Part shown: positions 33,208 to 39,953 of the stretch, piece after piece
Layout of the letters: each line of letters starts with the position of its first letter
Position numbering within the stretch: position 1 is the first letter of the stretch
Source: Rhizobium sp. SSA_523
GTDB taxonomy: Bacteria; Pseudomonadota; Alphaproteobacteria; Rhizobiales; Rhizobiaceae
Reading direction: 5' to 3'
DNA length: 64,000 bases
Assembly: GCF_030435705.1 (NCBI RefSeq)
Contig: NZ_CP129381.1
Coordinates: forward strand, 1,302,001 to 1,366,000
Notes under the pieces: generated by a model
What the model saw: only the letters and a program-made list of their open reading frames with translations
Told to the model about the DNA's origin: nothing
Databases searched by the model: none
Position numbers and translations under genes: made by a program

Positions 33208-34467
33208 CTACTTCAGGAAGCCTTTTTCCTTGGCCGCCGCGCTATAGGTGGCTTCAATATCGGAGAGCGCGGTCTGCGCATCCGTCTTGCCGCTCAGGTA
33301 GCGGGCAACGTTCTCGCCGATGGCAGCATGCAGCAATCCCATGTAAGGCAGCATCGGATAAGGTCTGGCGCCGCTGGCCATTGTCTGCATGACGCCCTGA
33401 TTGACGGCCGCAGGCTTGTAGCCCTCGATCATCCAGACGGCCTGGCCCATCGTGGTTTCATTGAGAAGTTTGGAGCTCGTGCCATTCTTGAGCGCAACGA
33501 AGGTTGCCGCAGCGTCAGCGTCCGAGATGTTCCTTGCCACCGTCCAGCCGTCCCACCAGAGAGCGGATGCCGGGGTCTTCCCGCCAGCCACCGTCATCGG
33601 CGCCCCGACCTTGGTATTCTCGTAAACCTCCGGCGCTGATCCTACCTTGTCGACCAGGACACCTGTGCGAGAGCCCCAGAAGTTCATCAGCGCGACATTG
33701 CCGGCCTCCCATTCGGCGGCGGTGGCATTGGAGTCATGCGTCAGGAAATCCGGGTTCATATAGCCCGTCAGCTTCTTCATCAGCTCGAGCGTCTTGACGC
33801 CCTGCTCGCCCTTGATCGATGCCGTCGCGGTGCCGTCCTTGAAGAACTCGCCGCCCATTCCGTTATAGATGTTGATGAATTCGAGGCCGAGATTGTAACC
33901 GGTGGCATAGGCGCCGCCGACCGGGTTCTTCATGATCCCGGCTGCGCGGATCTTTTCCGCCGCCTCCAGGAATTGTTCATAGGTCTTCGGCGGCTCCATA
34001 CCGACCTTCTTCAGCACATCGTCGCGATAGACCAGATGCTGGGCATTCGCCATGAAGGCCACGGCGATGACTTTTCCATTGGCCGTGATCAGCTGGCGTT
34101 TCGGAATATCCTGCCCATATTTTGCAATCAGATCGTCGAGCGGACGGATAACGTCCGCATTCATCAGAGGGACGATCGAGGACGTCGCGACGATCGCAGC
34201 CGTGTATTCGGCCGGATTGCCCTGCATGCCGGGCAGATTGATCTTCTGGTGGTCGGCCGTGAGGTTCGACTTCACCGTGACTTTGCCACCTTCGCAGGCA
34301 GCCGTTGCGGCCTTCACCACAGAATGAATGGCCGGGAAATCATTCCCGACAATGGATACGCGCCCCGCGACGTCGCCACAATCGGCAGCGGCGCTGAAAG
34401 CGGAGATGCCGAGAATTGACGACGAAAGCAGCGCGGACGCAACGAAGCGCATTGCAAAAATGGTCAT
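33208..34467 (-). CDS. ABC importer sugar-type binding protein (family 1)
   Basis: Periplasmic receptor, 419 aa. Signal peptide at about 1-30 (MTIFAMRFVASALLSSSILG, cut near SAAA); the mature protein begins near DCGDVAG. Family-1 features include the segment YEQFLEAAEKIRAAG and the aromatic-rich WWDGWTV near the ligand cleft. I chose the ATG at 34467, preceded by GGGAGG. It is the first gene of the 12-gene operon, and its promoter region is shared with the divergent NTF2-like gene. Ligand unknown, sugar-like by family. Confidence 0.93.
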   Translation of the reverse strand: MTIFAMRFVASALLSSSILGISAFSAAADCGDVAGRVSIVGNDFPAIHSVVKAATAACEGGKVTVKSNLTADHQKINLPGMQGNPAEYTAAIVATSSIVPLMNADVIRPLDDLIAKYGQDIPKRQLITANGKVIAVAFMANAQHLVYRDDVLKKVGMEPPKTYEQFLEAAEKIRAAGIMKNPVGGAYATGYNLGLEFINIYNGMGGEFFKDGTATASIKGEQGVKTLELMKKLTGYMNPDFLTHDSNATAAEWEAGNVALMNFWGSRTGVLVDKVGSAPEVYENTKVGAPMTVAGGKTPASALWWDGWTVARNISDADAAATFVALKNGTSSKLLNETTMGQAVWMIEGYKPAAVNQGVMQTMASGARPYPMLPYMGLLHAAIGENVARYLSGKTDAQTALSDIEATYSAAAKEKGFLK

Positions 34468-34546
34468 GTGATTACCTCCCAGTAACATGCCCGAAGATCC
34501 CTCTTCCGTCCCATCGGAAAGGATCGATGCAGCCATGTTGCAATTT

Positions 34547-34562
34547 TTGCAAACGTATGCAA
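34547..34562. promoter_or_regulatory. LacI-type operator palindrome
   Basis: TTGCAAACGTATGCAA is a 16-bp palindrome with one mismatched pair and a central CG, the form preferred by LacI-family repressors. It lies between the divergent binding-protein gene (start 34467) and the NTF2-like gene (start 34612). A further TTGCAA sits 8 bases to the left, at 34539-34544. The LacI protein encoded at 27041-28069 is the obvious candidate binder. Confidence 0.6.
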
Positions 34563-34611
34563 GATTTTTTTGTGGGCGTAGGGCATGTGCAATTCGGGAG
34601 GAAATTTCGGT

Positions 34612-35691
34612 ATGGCTTCAGCTTCAGCGAACGGGGCGGGCCCGTCATCCGCGCAGCGCAGAGCATTCCTCTCTTCGCTGCAACGCCTGGCGGAGGCCAG
34701 GCCTGAGGCTCTCGCGGATGCCCTATCGCGCACCGCTTGCGAGACTGCCGAATGGCGTGTCGCCCATCCCATCAACGCCTTGCCCGGCAATGACGCAGCC
34801 CTTTCGAAGCTCTGGACCCCCCTGAAGGCGGCCTTCCCGGACCTGGAGCGGCGCGACACGATTTTTGTTGGCGGGTCCTACGAAGGTCGAGACTTCATTG
34901 CCGCAGTCGGCCATTACTGCGGAACGATGCGCGGCGACTGGCTCGGCATCCCGGCTACGCACAAAACCGTCTATCTTCGCTACGGTGAGGTTTGGCAGAT
35001 CGATGCAGACGGCCGTGCCATTCAGGCAAATCTGTTGTGGGATGTCTTGGATGTGATGCGGCAAGCCGGCGTCTGGCCGCTCGCGCCGTCGCTGGGGGTC
35101 GAAGAATTGTGGCCCGGCCCCATCACGGCAGACGGCGTCCGCCTGGAACTCTCACCCGCGAGGCTGGGAGAGACGAGCATTGCTCAGACGCTGGCGATGC
35201 ATAAGACCCTGATGGAGCACGACGACCGCAACAGCCTCAACCGGCAAAGCCTCATCGACATGCCCCAGCGAGAGCACTGGCACGAGAAAATGATGTGGTA
35301 CGGTCCGGCGGGCATCGGCACGACACGCGGGCTCGATGGGTTTGTCGATGGCCACCAGTTGCCCTTCCGTATCGCGTTCCATCGGCCGCAGGGCACGCAT
35401 GATGAAGTCATGGCGGAGCGGCAACGGCATGGAGCAGGCCACTATATCCGCATTGGCGATGGCCCCTATTCCGTCACGGGAGGTTGGCCTTCCGTCTATG
35501 CCATGCACAAGGGCGGAGATTTCTGCGGCCTGCCGCCAAGCGGAAAACCCGTCTTCATGCGGGTCATGGATTTTTATCTGCATCATGAGGGGCTGATCCG
35601 CGAAAACTGGGTTCCGCTCGATATGCTCCATCTGCTGTTCCAGATGGGCGTCGATCCCCTCGCCCGCATGAGGGCCTTGCTGCGGCAATAG
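34612..35691 (+). CDS. SnoaL/NTF2-like two-domain protein, divergent
   Basis: The 359-aa product has two NTF2-type cone domains: about 30-175 (RRDTIFVGGSYEGRDFIAAVGHY ... LRYGEVWQIDADGRAI) and about 195-345 (HWHEKMMWYGPAGIGTTRGLDGFVDGHQLPFR). The second half resembles ester cyclase/dehydratase-like SnoaL proteins. The ATG at 34612 has GGGAGGA 9 bases upstream. It shares its promoter region and the LacI-type palindrome with the 12-gene operon, and so should be induced by the same compound as the operon's own NTF2-like protein (26055-27044). Confidence 0.82.
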   Translation: MASASANGAGPSSAQRRAFLSSLQRLAEARPEALADALSRTACETAEWRVAHPINALPGNDAALSKLWTPLKAAFPDLERRDTIFVGGSYEGRDFIAAVGHYCGTMRGDWLGIPATHKTVYLRYGEVWQIDADGRAIQANLLWDVLDVMRQAGVWPLAPSLGVEELWPGPITADGVRLELSPARLGETSIAQTLAMHKTLMEHDDRNSLNRQSLIDMPQREHWHEKMMWYGPAGIGTTRGLDGFVDGHQLPFRIAFHRPQGTHDEVMAERQRHGAGHYIRIGDGPYSVTGGWPSVYAMHKGGDFCGLPPSGKPVFMRVMDFYLHHEGLIRENWVPLDMLHLLFQMGVDPLARMRALLRQ

Positions 35692-35748
35692 ATGGCGGGC
35701 ATTGACTGCCACCGGTGGCTCCTCAAACCTCAGCCGTTCCACCTCATC

Positions 35749-36708
35749 TCAGGCTCCATCACCATTGCTCCGGTAATAGCTTGGGCTCTCGCCTATCACC
35801 CGCTTGAAGGCGCGACTGAAGGAGGCTTCCGCATCATAGCCGAGCTTTTCTGCAACCGCAGCAACGCGCATCCCGTCCTTGAGCCACAGGCGGGCCTGGT
35901 GCATCTGGATCTTGGCCACGTAGCGGGCCGGCGTCACGCCCACAACGCGGGCGAAGCGCTCTGCAAATCCTGAGCGGGAAGCCCCCATCAGCTGGGCAAG
36001 TTCGGCCACGGTCCAGTCCCGATCGGGCTCCAGGTGAATTGCCGCCAGCACGCGGCCGATTTCGGGATTGCGCACAGCGGCGATCCAGCCGTTCGTGTCG
36101 CCGCAGCCGTGTTCGACCCACGTCCTGATGATGGTTGCCGTCAAGACATCGGCCAATCGTGCCAATATGCCTCCGGCGCCGACGCGATCCATATCCACTT
36201 CCCGTGCCATGGCTTCCAGAAGATGAGGAATGGCCGGCTCGCTCTTGGCAAGATCGCTGGTCATCATCACATCCGGCATCATCTGCAGAAGCGGGTGCAT
36301 CTTGTCGATGTTGAAGCGCATGGACGCGGTCAGGGCGACGGTATCGCATGTCGTCGGAGAGCACTGCAGATCAAAGACGCCGCGGCAAACCTCCTTGCGA
36401 CCATACCGGTCGAAGGGCAAAGGCTCGACATCCTCAGCACTCGCAATCACATGCGCGTCGCCCCGAGGCAATATGATGGCATCACCGGCATCCAGACGAA
36501 GCCAAGCTCCCGAAGGCGCCCGCAGCAAGGCTGAGCCGGACGAAATGAAATGAAAGCGCGCCGCCTCCTGCGCCGGGAAGGTCGTCGCCCAAGGCGCCGC
36601 CAACCGGCAACGGCCATATTCCACCCCGTCCAGCCTCAAACCACGCAGGATTTCGGACAGGGGATCAGCCGGAACGGCAGCAGCGAATTTGGAGGAAGTG
36701 TCAAGCAT
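35749..36708 (-). CDS. AraC-family regulator with cupin_6 sensor
   Basis: The 319-aa product has an N-terminal cupin_6 sensor (about 10-200; PLSEILRGLRLDGVEYGRCRLAAPW is the family hallmark) and a C-terminal pair of helix-turn-helix motifs (about 215-315; LAQLMGASRSGFAERFARVVG and AAVAEKLGYDAEASFSRAFKRV). Relatives often sense small redox-active or toxic compounds and switch on an adjacent MFS exporter or dehydrogenase. The MFS gene at 36789 is divergent, 80 bases away, and is the likely target. Confidence 0.93.
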   Translation of the reverse strand: MLDTSSKFAAAVPADPLSEILRGLRLDGVEYGRCRLAAPWATTFPAQEAARFHFISSGSALLRAPSGAWLRLDAGDAIILPRGDAHVIASAEDVEPLPFDRYGRKEVCRGVFDLQCSPTTCDTVALTASMRFNIDKMHPLLQMMPDVMMTSDLAKSEPAIPHLLEAMAREVDMDRVGAGGILARLADVLTATIIRTWVEHGCGDTNGWIAAVRNPEIGRVLAAIHLEPDRDWTVAELAQLMGASRSGFAERFARVVGVTPARYVAKIQMHQARLWLKDGMRVAAVAEKLGYDAEASFSRAFKRVIGESPSYYRSNGDGA

Positions 36709-36788
36709 AACGGATTATCTAGCATAGAAGCGCCAGGCCGTCACGGATAATGATCGCTCCATCATCATTGTGAGATTAGGATTTTTCC

Positions 36789-38006
36789 ATGCTCGGCACC
36801 TCTTCATCCCCCAGCGACGAGAACCAGACGGGACACGGCGTCGCGCATTGGGGCGCCGTCGTGTCCCTCACACTCGGCGTCTTCGGTCTCGTCACCGCAG
36901 AATTCCTGCCCGTGAGCCTGCTGACCCCGCTTTCCGCCGATCTTGGCGTCAGCACCGGTCTGGCCGGGCAGTCGATCACCACGACAGCCGTCATTGCTGC
37001 GATCGCAGGCCCGGCGGTCGTGATCGGCACCGGCAAGATCGATCGACGGTGGACGGTCCTTGCCTTGACGACGCTCCTCATCGTCTCGAGCCTCGTCGCG
37101 GCGGTCGCCAATGACATCTACACCGTTTTCTTCGCCCGCATCCTGCTGGGTGTCGGGCTTGGCGGCTTCTGGGCGATGTCGGGAGCGCTTGCCATGCGCC
37201 TCGTCCCGCCGGCTCTCATGCCCCGCGCCATGGCCATCATCATGGCGGGTGTTTCGCTCGCCACGGTTTGCGCCGCCCCGCTTGGAGCCTGGATCGGCGC
37301 CACGATCGGCTGGCGTGCCGCCTTCTATCTCTCCGCCGGAGCAGGCCTTGTCGCCCTCATGGCCCAGGCAGCCACCCTGCCCGCTCTGCCTCCGACAGGA
37401 CATGCCGGGCTTGCGACGCTTGCGGCTGTCATGCGCCGGCCCGCAATCCGCACCGCCTTATTCACCATCGTGCTGTTCGTCGCAGGCCATTTTGCAGCCT
37501 TCACCTATATCCGCCCCTTTCTGGAGCAGGTACCACGGCTCAATGTGGAAACCATTTCGCTGATCCTGCTCGGCTACGGCATTGCCGGTTTCATCGGCAA
37601 CGTGCTCGGCGGCATGGTGTCCGAACGCAGCCCTCGCCTTTCGATCGCGCTGTTCACCACCCTTGTTGCAGCATCTGCAGTCATGCTGACCGTCGGCGGC
37701 GCGTCGCTCGAAGTGGCGGCAACGGCCGTTGCGCTCTGGGGCCTTGCATTTGGCGCCTTTCCGGTCAGCGTTCAAAGCTTCGTTGCCCGCAACGCACCGG
37801 ACGAAGCAGAAAGCGCCGGCTCGCTCGTGGTCACAACATTCCAGGTCGCGATCTCCAGCGGCGCTATTCTCGGCGGCGTGCTGATCGAAACCCAGGGTCC
37901 TGTCTCGGTTGTTGCCTTCCTGGCCGTTGCGGCCCTTCTGGGCGCCTCAGTCATGGGCGCGCGCAGCTACCCGGTCGCTCTTCACGGCAGCGGGTCCAAA
38001 ATGTAG
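36789..38006 (+). CDS. MFS transporter, DHA1/AraJ-like
   Basis: The 405-aa product has 12 predicted helices. The first loop has FGLVTAEFLPVSLLTPLSADLGVS, typical of the DHA1 arabinose-efflux/multidrug group, and motif A-like ARILLGVGLGGFWAMSGALAMRL follows. It probably exports a small sugar-like or toxic compound. It is divergent from the AraC regulator, and its 3' end overlaps the convergent TetR gene by 25 bases. Confidence 0.92.
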   Translation: MLGTSSSPSDENQTGHGVAHWGAVVSLTLGVFGLVTAEFLPVSLLTPLSADLGVSTGLAGQSITTTAVIAAIAGPAVVIGTGKIDRRWTVLALTTLLIVSSLVAAVANDIYTVFFARILLGVGLGGFWAMSGALAMRLVPPALMPRAMAIIMAGVSLATVCAAPLGAWIGATIGWRAAFYLSAGAGLVALMAQAATLPALPPTGHAGLATLAAVMRRPAIRTALFTIVLFVAGHFAAFTYIRPFLEQVPRLNVETISLILLGYGIAGFIGNVLGGMVSERSPRLSIALFTTLVAASAVMLTVGGASLEVAATAVALWGLAFGAFPVSVQSFVARNAPDEAESAGSLVVTTFQVAISSGAILGGVLIETQGPVSVVAFLAVAALLGASVMGARSYPVALHGSGSKM

Positions 38007-38539
38007 CGCCGCAACGTGTCGCCGATGACGGACACCAGCCTCTTGTGCTCGATCTCCGTCGTTGGAAGGCCGATAACGTAGCGCGTATAGGCAAGGCCCA
38101 GGATCTGGCTGGCAACGAGATAGGCCCGCTGGGAGGCAGTTTCAGGATCCGAGAGCGCCTCGATCATCGGCGTTACCTGCCTGCCCAGCACCTCTCTTAT
38201 CCGCGCGGCGGCATCGGGATTGGTGGCGGCCGTGCGGATCAGGACGCGAAGCAGATCATCGTGCTCGTCTCCCTCCCAGCGCTTGAAGAAATGCATCGCA
38301 AGCGTGGCGCCAACGGCCTCCCGTCTTGTTTGAGAGAGATCCGGAAGAGCAAGATCGATCGAGACAGCCTCTGCAAACAGTTGATCTTTCCCGCCGAAGT
38401 AGCGGTTGATCAGGGCGGGATTAACCCCTGCAAGAGCGGCGATCTCGCGGACGGTGGTGCCGTCGAAGCCGCGCTCGGAAAACATCGTGCGAGCTGCAAG
38501 CACCAGCCGCTCCTTCGTCGCTTCGGCATCCCGGCCCAT
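37982..38539 (-). CDS. TetR-family transcriptional regulator
   Basis: The 185-aa product has an N-terminal helix-turn-helix (about 8-55; MFSERGFDGTTVREIAALAGVNPALINRYFGGKDQLFAEAV) and a helical effector domain. I chose the ATG at 38539, preceded by GAGGG at 6 bases; in-frame upstream ATGs at 38569-38581 fall inside the divergent promoter. A perfect palindrome at 38588-38603 lies between it and the flavin monooxygenase gene, making that gene the likely target. Confidence 0.92.
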   Translation of the reverse strand: MGRDAEATKERLVLAARTMFSERGFDGTTVREIAALAGVNPALINRYFGGKDQLFAEAVSIDLALPDLSQTRREAVGATLAMHFFKRWEGDEHDDLLRVLIRTAATNPDAAARIREVLGRQVTPMIEALSDPETASQRAYLVASQILGLAYTRYVIGLPTTEIEHKRLVSVIGDTLRRYILDPLP

Positions 38540-38562
38540 GATTGCCCTCAAGTAAACAAGCG

Positions 38563-38603
38563 TTGACATATACCGCATCATTGCGTAGTAAACGTCTGTT
38601 TAC
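38563..38603 (+). promoter_or_regulatory. monooxygenase promoter with TetR-type operator
   Basis: TTGACA at 38563-38568 is followed after 17 bases by TAGTAA at 38586-38591, a weak -10 box. GTAAACGTCTGTTTAC at 38588-38603 is a perfect 6+6 bp inverted repeat with a 4-base spacer that overlaps the -10 box. A repressor bound there would block the flavin monooxygenase promoter. Confidence 0.65.
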
Positions 38604-38623
38604 ATCCTTTAAGGGGAAGTTCA

Positions 38624-39769
38624 ATGGCCAGGTCATCCACCAAGGTATTGATTGTCGGCGCCGGTCCCGCCGGATTGGCAACCGCCATTGGCCTTGCGCA
38701 GCGAGACATAGACTTCATCATCATCGACGCCTTGCCGGAGGCCCGGAACACGTCGCGCGCAGCAGTCGTTCATGCCGCAACACTCGACAACATGGCCGAG
38801 CTGCACGTCGCCGACCGGATGGTCGCCCAGGGGATCAAGGTCCCGCACTTCCGGATCAGGGAAAAAGATCAGGTTCTGCTCAATCTGGATTTCGGCGTCC
38901 TGCAGAGCCGAAACCCCTATGCTCTGATGATCCCGCAGGACGAGACGGAACACATCCTGGTCGAGCGGCTGCGTGCGCTTGGACATGCCGTTGCTCGGCC
39001 GCGACGCTTCACGAGCTTTGACCGGCAAAACGGCAGGCTCCGTGCTGCTCTCGATGGAGAAGACGGCTCGACCATCATCGAGGCTCACCTGATCGTCGGT
39101 GCCGATGGGATGAACAGCGCCGTCAGAGATTGTGCGGCGATCGGCTTCCCCGGCGAGACCTACGGCTCCTTCCTGCTTGCAGACATCCGGATGGATTGGC
39201 CGTTAAACAAAGATGAGGTGACGCTGTTCTTCTCCCAGAGCGGGATGCTTGTTGTCGCGCCTATGTCTCATGGACGGTACCGTGTCGTCGCCCAGTGCCC
39301 GGATGCGCCGCAAGTTCCGACGGTGGCAGATATTGAAGAGGTGCTGCACGCACGCGGCCCGTCTTCCGGGGCTTCCGTAACCGATCTTCTCTGGGGATCT
39401 CGTTTCAAGGTTCATCACAAGCTTGCGGACCACTTTCACAAGGACGGAGTGGTCCTGGTCGGCGATGCCGCGCATGTTCATAGTCCTGCAGGTGGGCAGG
39501 GGATGAACCTCGGTCTTCGTGATGCTGTCGCGCTTGCTCAAGCGCTATCGGATGCGATCGACAGCGGGAGCAAGGATCCGCTGGTTGACTACGATGTTAC
39601 GAGGCGAGCCAAGGCGCAAAAGGTTCTCCAGCGTACGGACAGGCTGACAGGGCTTGCGACAATGTCACTCCCGATTTCCCGCTGGGGGCGCAATCGGCTG
39701 ATCGGGGCAGCAGGCGCGATCCGGCCTGTACAACGATTCATCGCAGGAACTCTCGCCGGGTATACATGA
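38624..39769 (+). CDS. FAD-dependent monooxygenase, PHBH family
   Basis: Class A flavin monooxygenase, 381 aa. It shows GAGPAG in the N-terminal dinucleotide fold (about residues 11-16), the DG motif VGADGMNSAVR around 162, and GDAAHVHSPAGGQGMNLGLRD near residue 290 that binds the FAD ribityl chain. The family hydroxylates aromatic or polyketide rings with NAD(P)H and oxygen; this short form has no C-terminal thioredoxin-like domain. AAGGGGAAG precedes the ATG. It is probably repressed by the adjacent TetR protein. Confidence 0.93.
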   Translation: MARSSTKVLIVGAGPAGLATAIGLAQRDIDFIIIDALPEARNTSRAAVVHAATLDNMAELHVADRMVAQGIKVPHFRIREKDQVLLNLDFGVLQSRNPYALMIPQDETEHILVERLRALGHAVARPRRFTSFDRQNGRLRAALDGEDGSTIIEAHLIVGADGMNSAVRDCAAIGFPGETYGSFLLADIRMDWPLNKDEVTLFFSQSGMLVVAPMSHGRYRVVAQCPDAPQVPTVADIEEVLHARGPSSGASVTDLLWGSRFKVHHKLADHFHKDGVVLVGDAAHVHSPAGGQGMNLGLRDAVALAQALSDAIDSGSKDPLVDYDVTRRAKAQKVLQRTDRLTGLATMSLPISRWGRNRLIGAAGAIRPVQRFIAGTLAGYT

Positions 39770-39953
39770 GATCGCGAACGAGAGAATGCGAGGCCCTGCC
39801 AACAGCGACCCATCCCTCTCTTCTTGCAGCGATTCAGACTTATTTAACTTCGTCCTTTCAGTCGTCTGTAAGTTAGATCTTGTAAAGGAGTAACTAAATC
39901 AATCGACGTAAGCCTTGCTGCGCTTGCCGAAGAGCCTCGCTGTGAAAGAAGCC

